Assembly (NCBI GenBank): GCA_007026445.1
Contig: VDMD01000086.1
Span: forward strand, 1 to 64,000
Length of the DNA stretch: 64,000 nucleotides
Origin: Schizophyllum amplum
Lineage: Eukaryota > Basidiomycota > Agaricomycetes > Agaricales > Schizophyllaceae
Reading direction: 5' to 3'
Shown: positions 11,521 to 23,492 of the stretch, in pieces
How the letters are laid out: each line of letters opens with the position of its first letter
How positions within the stretch are numbered: the first letter of the stretch is position 1
Notes under the pieces: model-generated
Seen by the model: only the letters and a program-made list of their open reading frames with translations
Database searches by the model: none
Told to the model about the DNA's origin: nothing
Position numbers and translations under genes: made by a program

Positions 11521-13065
11521 CTATATCAGCAAGCGCGCCATGCTCACCCATGCCTCGGTCGTCACCACGACTCCAGATTGCTTGGATTCTGTAGGACGCG
11601 TCTGGCTCTCCGAGCCGTCGGAGAGAACGACGCGCCGTCCAGGCCCTGAGCTGCCTGAACTGATCATCATACTCGAAAGTGTCATACTATCTGTCTCATC
11701 TTGCCGGAAGTGCCGCGCGTTGAGGGTAGCAAGAAGGGCGTTGGAGTATCTGCCTGCTCATCAGCGGTGTACCCAAGGTTTGCCGTATTCATACAGGACG
11801 TACAGCTTGCCCAGAGCGTAAGCACTGCAAGGCAATGAGCCTTCGAGTTATAAGGCAATGGTAACGACGTACGGAGCCTCGTGGTATTCCTCGAGGGGAT
11901 GGGCGACGAGAAGGGCCAGCTCTAAGGCTGCGACGATGGTGGTGGCGAGACCAGTTTCGACGGACAGCGTAATCAGTTTTGTGAGAAGCGTCTCTGTGCG
12001 GCGGAAAGACGTTTGACGGCGCGTACGAGTGAGCTGTATAACGTATGAACAACTAATCCGCTGGCTCGCCGCTCGAGGACAACTGGCGCACCAAAAGAAA
12101 CATTGAGACTGTGATCACGATATCGCAAAGCAAACTTCCGGATAGCCAGACCTACGTGGATATCATGAGATACATTGCGTGCGTGGGAGTAACTTAAACT
12201 TACTACGCAGCCAGGGAAAATCGCGACCACCGTATCAATCGGTGACTTGGTGCGACTGACAGTGCTGATCTACGTCGTCGGTCAACACATCGCACTGCCG
12301 GACAGAGGCTCGACCTACCCTTGCTCCGGAGATAATGGCACTGAGACACTGTACGAGCGCCAGCTGAGGACGTCCATAAGCTGCAGGTCGATGAAGTCGC
12401 TCAAGAGCTGGTACGGACAAGGACGATGAAGCCACCCAGTGCGTAACTGCGCGTACTTCTGCCGGCTAGTATCCAGATGCGCCTTAGACGGTGAATCGGT
12501 ATTTGGCTGCTGATGAAATGCGAGAAGAGGCTCACCATGCGAAGAAGATTTGAATCATGCCGGAGACTACGGTAGCGTCAGCATGTCGGTAGATGAACGG
12601 AGCGCGGACCACGTACCTATGCCGTTCACGACTAGCAAAGTCAGCGCCGTCCAAGGACGATGCGCCAGTCCTTCCAGGTCACCCCAGCGCGCGACCAAAA
12701 TTCCATATGAGAGATCGGTCAAAAATCCGGTCTGCAGCGTGTCGAGGCCAGCGATCGTGTACACTTCAAGATATTTGAATGACACCGATGGTCGAGTTCA
12801 TGTACACGCACGCACCTAATAACTTGATCGGGAGTGGATCCTTGCCGCTGTATGTCACGTAAAGATCTTTGTGGGCCAGGATGTCAGATTCTGCGACTGC
12901 GATGGTGTCAGTCGCTCACAAAGCTGGACGATGAACACGCCGAAGAGTAAGTAGTTGAAGATTATGCCGAGGAACTGGGGCACCAAGCTGTATAAGAGTG
13001 AGAAGCGCTGAGATAGTGAGACCGCGGAGAAGAACGTACACGGAGAGGAGCTCTGGGGGCGCCAT
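11521..13065 (-). CDS. DUF6534-type seven-transmembrane protein, 12 exons
   Basis: No single reading frame reveals this gene. Twelve small exons join with consensus introns of about 50 nt to 314 residues, start ATG at 13065 and stop TAG at 11521. The product matches the layout of the basidiomycete-expanded DUF6534/DUF6533 membrane proteins. It begins MAPPELLS, then a first helix with GIIFNYLLFGVFIVQL, the loop GKDPLPIKLL, and later helices with NGIVSGMIQIFFAW and LALVQCLSAIISGA. The hallmark WLSGSLLCDIVITVSMF follows, then the loop TETLLTKLITLSVETG, then KLYSNALLATLNAR before a Ser/Thr-rich cytosolic tail. All exons preserve phase with no internal stop, which supports function. The biochemical role of the family is unknown; GPCR-like topology is only an inference. 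It is adjacent to a broken kinase and a MITE, so it sits in accessory territory. Confidence 0.8.
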
Positions 13066-13294
13066 GAGTGGCAGTCTGGATGTCGCGCAAGCCAAAGGCC
13101 TCGTGCGCGATACTCGGGTCTTATGAGGGCAATTCAAAGCGTGGCTTCGCTATGACGCTCGCACGTGGAAGCTGATAGCATCGAGAATCGGCGCCACGAC
13201 AAGAGCGGACTGAAGCTGTTCTTCTCCAGGATCAACCCATATCAGAACATGAGTGGGGGGAATGGCCGCAAGCGGCGTGAGCCGAACCTTTTTA
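13066..13294. other. upstream region of the DUF6534 gene
   Basis: Short stretch between the DUF6534 start codon and the MITE; it presumably includes the promoter. Nothing specific was recognised. Confidence 0.4.
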
Positions 13295-13855
13295 GGGCCC
13301 GTTCGGTAACGCAATCGCAATCGAGATTCCCGAGATTTCCTTGATTTTGTCACGTGCAATATTCCTTCCGGCGTCCGCCGAGCAACAGCGTGACGACGGA
13401 CATGTTGCCGTTTTAGGACGTTCTGCTGAGGCGGACTCTTTGGCAAAAGGAGGGCTACTTCTCAAGTTTGTCCCCTACAGAAATAAGGGTTAATACAGAT
13501 AGAGCCCAACTCTGGAAGGATATAAGAAAAATTCGACTTCTACAGTGTCAGGCGCGCAGTTCGCACTCATGCGCTGTCGGACGTGTACCGTCCTCAAAAT
13601 CCCTTCGTTTGCTGCAAAAATTGGCTCACAGGATTTGTATACATAGAATTTGGCGCCTGTGGAGTTTAATTAATGTTTGGAAGCTTGGCAGACTTTCAGT
13701 AGCTAGCCTTAGCAGAATTTTCCATAAACGGCAGTGAACAACCGTCACAACGATGTTCGGTAGACGCCGGAAACGAGGCCGCACGTGACAGAATCTCGAC
13801 GGAATCTTGATTTTGTAGGGAATCACGATTCCGTTTTCCGTTACCGAACAGGCCC
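13295..13855. mobile_element. MITE, PIF/Harbinger-like, 561 bp, TTA target-site duplication
   Basis: The ends are inverted copies. The left end starts GGGCCCGTTCGGTAACG at 13295. The right end reads the same on the other strand with one C/T change, GGGCCTGTTCGGTAACG, ending at 13855. Similarity continues weakly inward, with a shared GTCACGTGC block. TTA flanks both sides (13292-13294 and 13856-13858). A 3-bp TWA duplication together with GGGCC-type ends is typical of PIF/Harbinger DNA transposons. No transposase ORF is inside, so it is non-autonomous. Confidence 0.8.
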
Positions 13856-13858
13856 TTA

Positions 13859-15400
13859 GCGAGGCCACGGTACCCCGTAAATCAGAGATTTCCATGACTT
13901 GGCACGTGAGACAGGGAGCAGGTGGAAGGGCCGGTATGCAGAGGCCTTGACCGCATAAGTAGCAGGCAGTCAGGGTATTGGCAGATTTGTTCATCACTTA
14001 ATATCATTGATAGAGAGGTTCGACATTTTATTTGCTAACTACTGGTGATACAGTGTAGCTAGCGAGGGTGACGGTACAAGTCGTCAGCGAGCGTTCAAAG
14101 AACGGGCGCGCTCGAGAACAACTGTGATGATAGTCAGCACGTGAGGCTCAGGGAGAATAAGAACATACATCTGAACGGCAATCACGTCAACTGCATCGCT
14201 AGAGGGCACGAACGCAGTGCCGGGCACGGCTGTATACTGTCTACACGTCTCGTAAAACCTTATTCATCCGGGTCGTGCACCTCGAGAGGGTGATGCACCG
14301 ATGCACCACGATTGTGGCGGGCCGTCGGCTGGCGGCAATGCCCATGAGAGTAGTGGCGTCGTCAACGCAATTGAGGCTGGTGGACACTTTCCGGCGCTTT
14401 GAAAATCTTCATAGCGTTGGGCATTGTCGCCCTTGCGGACGATTGGCGTACACGCCAGTGATGACTTCCCTGTGACACGGTAAGCGCACGGGCGAATGAA
14501 CATCATGTGAAGGCAGGTGACAACGTATGGTTAGGTGCGCTACGCACGCCCAAGGCAACACGGGAGTCCCGATGCGATTGAGACCTTGGGTGGTCCGCTC
14601 CCGGCGTGAAGCGCGCAGGAAGATTGAACGTACGAGGTTAAGATGACCACGTACCTAAATCTTCCCGCAGGGCGGCCGGGGGTCTTCCAATGGCATTCCT
14701 CCTCGCTGTGCGCGTGAGGGAAGGTCGGACGGGTTGCACAATGACCTCACACACAGACCGTCGGTGATTGTAGACAGCTGCGTTCTGAGGCAGCAGGATG
14801 GACGTCATACAGGAAGGGCGAGAGACGGATGTCGCGCTCTGAGCGCCCGTGTAGGTTTACGGCGCGCTACTGTGCATCAGAAGTCAACACGGGAGGTAGT
14901 CCGCGCGAGGGGCGGCTGAAAGCGCGGCACGCGAGCGACGTACAATATCGCCTGATCATCGGTTGCCTCAGCTGTGCTTAGGGAGGATGTCGGGCTTGGG
15001 GGAACGCCAAAGGGTGGGTGATTTGAATCGTGGGGTTCGTAGTGACATGTAATGGCGTACGAGCGGGAGGCGCGAGAGCGAGCAGGTGGGAGGATGAGGG
15101 ACGGGACGAGGCGGCCGGATGCGGGCATGCGCCGTCTGCGCCCCCTCGCCCTCACCTGTTCTCTCGCGCTCGCCCGACTCGCTGACCCGGTCTCCCTGGC
15201 TTCCCCGGACCCCATCACACAGGCAGCCACCACGGACGCTTTGGCGTGCAGCGTGCGCTGGCTGTCGCATCTCTCGCCCGCTGGCCGGTATTGTGCCTGC
15301 CGCGGCGGCGACCTACTCGTCCGAAACGTGAGCGCGATCTCGCCAGTTGTAACGTCCTCGACGTACCCGTACATAGTCCGAGTCGTGCGAACTTAGGCGC
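13859..15400. other. gene-poor region, nothing recognised
   Basis: Open frames are short and none shows a domain, a splice-consistent continuation or a repeat structure. Membrane-protein exons of the neighbouring family were looked for on the minus strand (14260-14900) but not found convincingly. Confidence 0.5.
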
Positions 15401-16025
15401 GCGCTCTCCGCGTCTCGTTGGTAATATGCAACCATCGATGCGACATGCACTAGTGTATGCCGTCAGCAGCACGTTTGAGAGCGCGATCGCAAGGAGGGCC
15501 GAGGTTCCGCTCATTTCTGCGACTGTGGTGCAGAGTGAGGGAGGCCGGGGCGTTGACGTTCGTCGTTGAGACGATGAGGAGGGAAGGCGGTGAGGGAACA
15601 TGTCTCGGATGAACAATTGCCATAGCGTCTTAGATGCTGGAGGCAAGGGACGTGGGGGATGTGCATGCCGTCGTCGCGGCGAGTCCGTCAATGGTTAAGT
15701 CAACGCAGAGTCAACGTCAAGAGCGCTCGACCGTCGAGGCGCTGGCGGCGAACCGGGCCGATGTTCGCCGTTGACCCGTCCGTGACGCGTTGACGTCTCT
15801 TACATGAACCTGCTATGAACCACCATTATCGTGGCTCCGCGAAAGGCGCCTCTTGTCCTGTATCTTCCCCTGTCGACCTTGCGCACTGCAGATAACAAGA
15901 TTGATATTCCCGAGGACACCTCCGAGCACAGCAAGAATAAGTAACAGAGCGAATGACCCGCAGGATTGCGAGCGCGCTGGTGCACTGCAGGTACGTGCGA
16001 CATTCAGCTCGCGCATTAGCCCTCA
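15400..16025 (-). pseudogene. possible relic of a DUF6533-type membrane protein
   Basis: Two minus-strand fragments resemble parts of DUF6533-family proteins in the expected order. One is a hydrophobic segment, FALLLILAVLGGVLGNINLV, at about 15881-15946, preceded by an Arg-Thr-rich loop. The other is KTLWQLFIRD at about 15601-15632, like the family's TLLIRDG segment before the sixth helix. I could not join them with splice sites, and the sequence between them is disrupted. The call rests on short motifs only. Confidence 0.3.
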
Positions 16026-16099
16026 TGCTCATGTCTTACACTGGGGCATAGGGGTCATCTTCGGTGAAGGTTGCGAACGTATGTCGCGTCCGTCGCGTC

Positions 16100-18314
16100 A
16101 GCTCGGCCGGCCGCGCGCTCTATGCCCTCGCCAGCAATCGCGACGCGCGTCCAGTCTGCGATACTTTCCATCAAGCCCCGCCTCACATTCTTTCTCCCTA
16201 GAGGTCTAGGCGACGCGACCGAGAGCGAGCCGCTCGAGGGCTCACAACACGGGAATTTCGCGGTGGAGAACTTGGTTGATGCTTGGAATATGCTTCGAAA
16301 TTCAGTGAGAGCAGGGGTAGATACGCGATGCCAGCGCCCCCTACCCCCACAGGTGCGTCGCGCCGTATATACCCACAATGAGAGTAGTTGATGAGAGCAT
16401 CGATCGCCAGCTGCGGTCTCCGCGAGTACGGAGGGCGCACGATCACAACACATAGCGGCGAAGCTGCTCGCGCGCCACCGCTCTCGCCTCTGCATGCAGC
16501 AGCATGCTGTGCGGCGCTCAACGCCAATCGCTTAGCTGCGCGCTGCCGGCCCGCAGATGCGGCACACTAGGTGACTACTGCCTCTGCTCGATTGCTCCAC
16601 CCAGTGTGTATGCACCGCGTATCACAGCCACGGCTGCGCGACGCGTTTACTGATCGTGAAGACCTTCCTTGCACCCCCCTTTTCTACACAAGCAGCGCGA
16701 GCGGCTCAAATCTGTGAGGACCTCTCCTTGTTCTACATTGTAATATAACATGCCTACATGCGTTTATATTATACACCTTTCCTTTCTTGTCTCGCTCATT
16801 CAGCGTGCGCGATGCATGCTGCGTAGGTGATGCACGGTAGTTACTAGCACAAAAAGTATGGAGAAACATTACACATGCAAACTGAGAGCCATCGTCAAGA
16901 TATCTCATCGCGCCAGCCGCGTCCGGCCAAGTCTCCCGAGGCCGAGGCCGACGTTCATGGCAGCCATCCTTGCCGCGACCTCTGCGCTGAAAACAATTTC
17001 CTCACCCGGAGGGAGGTAGGTCTCATCTCATCAGAAGCTCATAGCAAAGGCAGAGAACAAGGGTTGGGAAGCGCGCCTGCAGCTGCAGACCGCGTACTCA
17101 CGGATGTGTGTCCCTGTGGTGTCCCATGTCGGTGTCCCGCGACACGACAGACTGACGTGGCAGCGTCGCCCAAAAAGGAAATGGACCAAGTTCACCTTCA
17201 CTCCAGAGCTTTCCCTACTCTTGTGGCTGTGCACCACGTGAAAGCTCAAAAAGGAAATGGACCAAGTTGCACATCTCAGTGAATAGCCAAACCAAAGGTT
17301 CGGCAATGATGACAAGCCAGGAGCGTGTATACAAGCTGGACGCACGGGTAACGACAAATTTCCGACCGCGGAGTCGCCAGCATTCAACGCAGCCTGGTCA
17401 TATGCGAGAGTCACTTGCGATGTATCAGTACAGGTCAGCGCGGGCATCCAGCGAGGACAGTCAGTGCACTACTCGCATGCGGGCATGGGCTGAGCATTCT
17501 GATATCAGCTTCGAAAGATGTAGGGATGAGTGAATTGGGATAAAGTCGTTTCCTTACTTGAACTCAAAGCGAGAAGAACTGTGTCGTGATTCAACAAAGG
17601 GGGCGCCTGTCAAGTTCAGGCAGCACATACGGATGCCGTGTTGGCCGGCCTGCCGCGAATCGTGCTCCGTTGACAATCCAAAGGATATCTCAGGCAGCCT
17701 GTGGGTTGGAGCCAATTCCCAGTGAGCATATAACCTCAATCTGCCTCCTTATCTGAGCGTTTCCCAGGACGCAAGCTCATACGTGGGCGCGATCATGGCG
17801 GAGGTCAACCCGAGTCTCGACACGAGTGACGAAAGTCCCACGGAACTTACCGGAGTCAGTCACGTTATAGTCACGTCTGCACCGCGCCTTCCCACACTCC
17901 CGTCTTCATTTCAACCCTCAGCCTCTCCCGTGAAGGGTGCCACGATGGTGGGTGAGTAGTTCCCAGACATATCAATCCCATGAATTGCTGTATTGGTTGG
18001 AATAGGAAAGCTTCAAACCCTCATCGGTATGACACCCTGCTCAGACCTCTTCAGATAAACAAGTACAAGGGAAGTTCTTCGGACGGCTACGGTCCGCACT
18101 TGCATCACGATGTAGGAGTCAGCGGCACCTGAATCTCCTCGAGGATGCGACATAACACATGTGCTGGGACTCTACAGGGTCATCAGGACAAGATAACCTC
18201 GCGGAAAGCGCGATCTAGGCGCGATGGCTTCGAACACCTGGAGGATTCAAAAGGGCAACGTCGCCACTGCCGCTTCTGCTATCCCTCAGACTCGCCGTGT
18301 CATAATTTTTTATC
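16100..18314. other. gene-poor region with one short direct repeat
   Basis: No credible gene model on either strand. AAAAAGGAAATGGACCAAGTT occurs twice, at about 17173 and 17250, in flanking sequence that otherwise differs. The last few hundred bases presumably contain the promoter of the GMC oxidoreductase gene. Confidence 0.5.
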
Positions 18315-20893
18315 ATGACTTCGACCTCGTACGACTACATCATCGTCGGTGCGGGCACAGCCGGGTTATCGCTAGCTGTGCGTCTCGCACAATCCGAAGC
18401 TTCAGTGCTGGTTCTCGAGGCTGGAGTGGACACGACTGCAGTGCAGGAGATCCAAGTCCCAGGTATGCCAAGCTACCTTATCGCTGCACCACCTGCTCTA
18501 ACGCGGGCGCGTAGGTCTCTTCATCAAGAACATCGGTCACCCGGACCGCGATTGGGCCTTCTTCTCCAAGCCTCAGGCGCACGCCAATAATCGAGAAGTG
18601 TTCTTGCCTAGGTAGGCGCTGTTATATCCGCTATTTTCAGCTCTCATTCTCGTAGGGGAAAGGGCATAGGCGGCTCTAGCACGGTAAGCGACGACACTGC
18701 TTAACGTCGTACTTGAACTCAGGTCTATCCAGTTGAACTTCATGCAATGGAATCGGTGCGTCTCGAAACTTGTCTTGCGCCCAATTCTTCCGAGCTCTGT
18801 AGAGCGTCATCGTGGGAGTACGACGGTGCGTGCATGTGTAAATTGAGGCGTCGCCCGCTGACGAATCTTCAGCGATGGAAAGCTTCGGAATGGAAGGCTG
18901 GAACTGGAAGAACATGCTGCACTACTTCAAGAAGGTATACCCGCCAAAATCGGCGACCATAGCTTACTGACGGCTCGAACAGTCGGAAACCATGATCGCT
19001 TCACATGACCTACAAGAGGCGACCATGCTCAAGCTAGACCCTTCCGCGCATGGGACGTCGGGTCCGATTATCGTTTCCCCGCCAACACAGATATCAGACG
19101 TACACCTGCCTTTCCTCAAGGGCTTTGAGGAGCTGGGATTTCCTGTCAATCAAGACAGCGTACGTTCCTTTTGTTTCCGCGTCGATAGTCACGCTCTGAT
19201 AGAGCTGCTGTTTGCAGTCTGACGGCGACAACCTCGGCACATGGACGGGTCTCGTAAGCATCGATCCGGCGAAGGTAACACGGTCCTCCTGTGCATCGGT
19301 ACGTTTTCATATAGAAATATATGTATGCATCGCTGATTACAGTCTTCCTTGCACAGGCGTACCTCACGGTCAAGACCTCATTGTCGCGCCTCGAGATTCT
19401 AACAGGGGCACAAGTTATGCGCATCGCTTTCGCCGAAGACAGTGTTATCGGCGGCCTCGCCGTCGCTAAAGGGGTTGAGTTCACTAGGGACGGGACGACG
19501 CAGATGGTGACGGCCTCCAAAGAAGTGATCGTCTGTGCCGGTTTGTTTGAGGACCAGTCTGTCGATTATATACTGACTTTGCTCGTCCACAGGAGCATAT
19601 CAGACACCTCAGATCCTGGAGCTATCCGGTTCGAATTCACTGATGTTTTAATGATCAATATTCGGCTCATGCGATCGCGCAGGGATCGGTGACAAGCATC
19701 TGTTGAACGAGCACGGTATCGAGACCGTCGTGGATCTGCCTGGAGTGGGCAGAAATCTTCGTACGTAGTAACAAATATTCGCATACATCCTCTGATCCTT
19801 TTTGTAGAGGTTCGTATTTTCGAATGATAGCTGGGATGAATTTTGATCGTCGTGTAGGAGCACATCTTTGTGCCCACCGCCTTCGAGCTCAGGAGTGGCC
19901 TTCAGTCTTGGGACGAATTACAAGATCCACAACGCGCCGAAGAGGAGCTGAAGCGATAGTATGTGTGCCATATACTCGTGCTCACAGCATCAATGATCAT
20001 AGACCTCTCAGCTTCGCCGAGAAGAAGGGCATGTTTGCCGCCATCCCCTACTCGTACGGATACTTCACCTGGCAGGCCTTTGCATCAGACATCGAGATTA
20101 GCGCAGCTGTTGATGAAGCTACGAAGGATTTGGACGAGGTCTTTCCGTCTATCCGGAGAACGTGGATCATGCAAAAGGAATTGCTTAGCAAGCCGGCCGC
20201 AGCGCTCGAGTACGTGATCGTATTAGCCTCAAACAATTTCTGACATCCGTTCAGAGTTATGCAAGCCGCGAACAACTATCCGGTTGTTGGTATCACCCCG
20301 GACCCCGCTAAGGGTCATTGCTCTTTGGGAGGACTGCTGCAGCGACCGTTCTCGCGCGGTACCGTGCACATCCAGTCCATCGAACCTCGCACGCCGCCCG
20401 TAATCGATCCCGAGTTCCTTAGCAAGAAGGCCGATTTGGCGCTCCTCGTCGACTCCGTGCGCTTCATCCGCAAGTTGGCGGTCACCGAGGCGTACAAGTC
20501 TTGCGTCACGCGCGAGGTTGCACCCGGACCGGCAGTGCAGACTCAGGAGGAGCTCGAGCGGTACGTGACTGAGAACTTTCAAACGCTGTATCACCCGGTG
20601 GGCACTGCGTCTATGTTACCGAGGAAGGATGGAGGCGTTGTGGATGCGCAGTTGAAGGTTTACGGTACGGCGAACGTTCGGGTCGTGAGTATCCCTTGTA
20701 CCAGCAAGCGCACGATATTCACTCCCGTCAGGTCGATGCCTCCGTGATTCCTCTGCACATCTCGGCACATACTCAGGCAACAGTCTATGCCATTGCGGAG
20801 AAGGTCAGTGCTTAGATCGCGTACATCAACACAGCCATCTGACCATCATACTTGCAGGCGGCCGACATGATTCTGCAGGCGTCTTCGACGTAG
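18315..20893 (+). CDS. GMC oxidoreductase (aryl-alcohol-oxidase-like, FAD-dependent)
   Basis: A flavoenzyme of the glucose-methanol-choline family (CAZy AA3-like) that oxidises alcohols and passes electrons to oxygen or another acceptor. The N-terminus has the ADP-binding fold DYIIVGAGTAG...VLVLEAG. Then come DRDWAFFSKPQ, the GMC signature region PRGKGIGGSSTLNFMQW, and the second signature GAYQTPQILELSGIG. The C-terminus holds the active-site blocks YHPVGTASML and a final HISAHTQATVYAIAEKAADMIL. There is no signal peptide, unlike secreted lignin-related aryl-alcohol oxidases, so it is probably intracellular. About 14 exons join. Two junctions are odd: GRNL to EHIFVP needs a 2-nt exon (19808-19809), and the join near 19959 needs either a 29-nt intron or reads a stop. 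Otherwise intact. The substrate is not predictable. Confidence 0.85.
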
Positions 20894-20995
20894 GAGACCA
20901 CTCCGATAAATATCGTGACATTCATACTATTCATGATACAGTAATCGTAAGGTATAAGAGGATACAAGACACAAAAGCAAAGTCCTGAAGATCGT

Positions 20996-22236
20996 CTACG
21001 TCCACGAGCGGCATGACCGTTGCCCGTTACGCATGGGGTGGCTTGTCAAGTACCACTCGTCGCACCAGCCCAGCCGGCACGCACGCGTCTCCTGGTACGG
21101 GCGCGTCCCGGGCATCATCACCACATCCTTCTCCTTCGCCATCATCCCAAGGTAGTAATCTGCACTGAGCGGGTGCTCCAGGTCGTTCAGCTCCCGCAGG
21201 TGCTGAAATTCCCAATACCCGAAGCAGTAGACATCACGGTCGCGCTGCGTGCGCGAGAAGCGGCGCGGCACAAAAGGCACATTGTTGTGCGTGGGCGGGA
21301 CGTGCGCGGCGGCATCGGAGGCGGCTTCGAACCCTGCGCGGTAAACGCGCAGCTCCGCTATGTCAGTGAAAACGAGTTCGTCGTCGGCGCAGTCGGCGAT
21401 GAGGTTTCGAGGAAGGCCCTCATCGGCGGGGACACCGGATCGCCGAGCCGCGTGCTCGGACATCACTGACAGTGGTTGATATACGGCCTGTATTACGGTG
21501 TCCGCGCTGGAGTCGCCAGAGTCGCTGGATGATTCGTCCGAGCCTACTGCTCTGACGTGCGAGATAACGCGCTGGCACGCAGCGCACAGGGCTTCTGCAA
21601 GATGGCTGTGAATACTGAGTGACATTACGCGTAGAATCATACACACCATCGTCGTTGGTTTGAGCCGACGCGTTCACGACGTCCTTCTTCACAAGGGCAT
21701 TAAGCACCGGTAGGACGGAGACAGTCTGATCGGTATAGCTCCTTGCGACTGTGGCCTGCTGTATCGTGATCTCCGCAGGCGCAGAACGGAGGTCGTCGCG
21801 AGTGTAGACCGTCATCGTAGAGACTCCTCGGTCAACGCGGGCGATGGGGGATATCGTGCCGCTAGGGACGACAACGGAGGGTTGTCCCACTGTAACTGCT
21901 TGCTCCGCATGTTGCATGCGCAACTCTGAGGAATAAATATTGAGTATTTGTCTGGATGCATGATGCTCAACTCACCCTCGACGATGTAGCAACGGCAAGC
22001 CGGAAGAGCAAAATGAAGGGTTGAGTTGCGCAGCGTGATGCGAACTACGAGGAGCTCGGAGTGTAGGATAGAGGAGAATGCTTCTACGATGGTGGTGTAA
22101 AGTTGATGGACATCGCGGAATGGATCATGCAGGGAAACAGGAGGGATATCAGAGTCGCTCGCAAACAGAAATTGGCCTACTCACCAAGACGATCATCATC
22201 GAATATAACACAGAGAACGTGGAAGAGAGGCATCAT
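20996..22236 (-). CDS. hypothetical protein, multi-exon
   Basis: Not recognised. The stop is TAG at 20996. A probable start MMPLFHVLCVIFDDD lies at 22236. Middle exons read coherently, with segments such as DPFRDVHQLYTTIVEAFSSI, YIVE joined to ELRMQHAEQAV, and EALCAACQRVISHVRAVG before a Ser/Asp-rich acidic stretch. The C-terminal exon contains YCFGYWEFQHLRELNDLEHP and GWCDEWYLTSHPMRNG, rich in aromatic residues. The first exon joins are unresolved. No membrane segment or catalytic motif is visible. It lies tandem with another unrecognised gene on the same strand. Confidence 0.5.
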
Positions 22237-22394
22237 GAAGACGTCTAAATTATATCGTCAGACTCAGCGTTAGAATGAGGTCAAAACACACACCATGGAT
22301 AAGTTTATGGACGGGTATTATGGGAAGACAGAGAATTTCAATGAAAGACAAAGCTACAGAGAGTCCTTCACGCATATGAGGGGACAGCTGCAGA

Positions 22395-22964
22395 TTACGA
22401 GAAGAAGATAGTTTGATGCTCTTCACGGCGGTGACGATCTGCGACGTTGTCGTAAGCCTTTAGTTGGACGAGAGACGAGAGACGCTTGCGCACCTCTATT
22501 ATGGCGCCGATCAAGAGACCAGAGAGCAGAAGCAAGGCAATTATAGGAAGCAGATCGGACATGGGCGACGTATTGATGCGCGGAGCGTTGCCGACCCAGA
22601 CGAGGTCGGTGGAGTGTGACGCGGGGATGGTGGTGGAGTCGTTGGCCTGGGCGACGCCGGGCATCTCGACGTGGTAGGAGGGCTCGTTCGTAGTTTGGTA
22701 TACCGCATTTCCAGCAGCATAACTTGACTCCTCGACGGCGCAGTATAGCTCTTCGAATGGACGGTGTGGAGCGTGGGCGGCGAGGGGGTCGTTGTCTTGA
22801 TCGTCTAAGATGACTGCGGGCGGCGCAGTGATGGTGGGCTGCAGTCGATACCTTCCGGTGCCGGCGCGGAGAGCCATAGAAATAAGCCATGCCGACAGAC
22901 GTCGATACAATTCGCGGGTCACGAGCGGCCCTGCAACCGCGGACAGTTGTGCGAGGAAGAACAT
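22395..22964 (-). CDS. hypothetical single-pass membrane protein, about 189 aa
   Basis: One uninterrupted frame from ATG at 22964 (MFFLAQLSAVAGP) to the stop at 22395. An in-frame ATG at 23054 would add 30 residues, but the later start gives a hydrophobic N-terminus. Near the C-terminus SDLLPIIALLLLSGLLIGAI is a clear transmembrane helix, followed by a basic, charged tail (EVRKRLSS...RHRREEH). This is consistent with a tail-anchored or single-pass protein. No family recognised. The next gene starts about 160 bp downstream on the same strand. Confidence 0.45.
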   Translation of the reverse strand: MFFLAQLSAVAGPLVTRELYRRLSAWLISMALRAGTGRYRLQPTITAPPAVILDDQDNDPLAAHAPHRPFEELYCAVEESSYAAGNAVYQTTNEPSYHVEMPGVAQANDSTTIPASHSTDLVWVGNAPRINTSPMSDLLPIIALLLLSGLLIGAIIEVRKRLSSLVQLKAYDNVADRHRREEHQTIFFS

Positions 22965-23492
22965 ATTGGATGGGGGCGTGGATAAGTGGCGGGGGACGTG
23001 AGGTTGCTTTGGGTGGCTACGTGCTGGTGTGCGGCGTTTCTGATCGGGAACCAACGACGGTCAAAGCAGGCTTGGGTGGCGCGGGCGGCGGGAAATGGGC
23101 GGCGGTCCAATAAAGGTCGTCGGTAAAGAAAGCAAAACGAAGTGGTGGCAGGCTTTATACGACGAAGATCTTGCACGTCACGGAGTCGGTGAAAGGGCCT
23201 ACGGTGTCCTAAACGAGAATGGAGGATGGCCTGTATGTGACGTGACCGCCTGCCGGAATCTGCCTAATGGAGCTGAAAACTACCAAATGAGGCAATTTCG
23301 GCAACAGATCCGGTGGTTTGTGACACAAATCCCGTGGCCAGTCCCGTGGTCGAACTGTCACAGCCTCGCACAGTAACAAAGGACTGCCACAGCCCGGGGA
23401 TCCCCGGTCACAACACGCATCTTCACAAAGCACAATGAAAGGAATCAGATTACAGACGGCAACGAAATGCCGTGTTCACATACTCACGACGC
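22965..23492. other. intergenic
   Basis: A frame on the + strand (23095-23376) has no recognisable domain and is probably chance. No repeats or RNA were seen. Confidence 0.4.
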
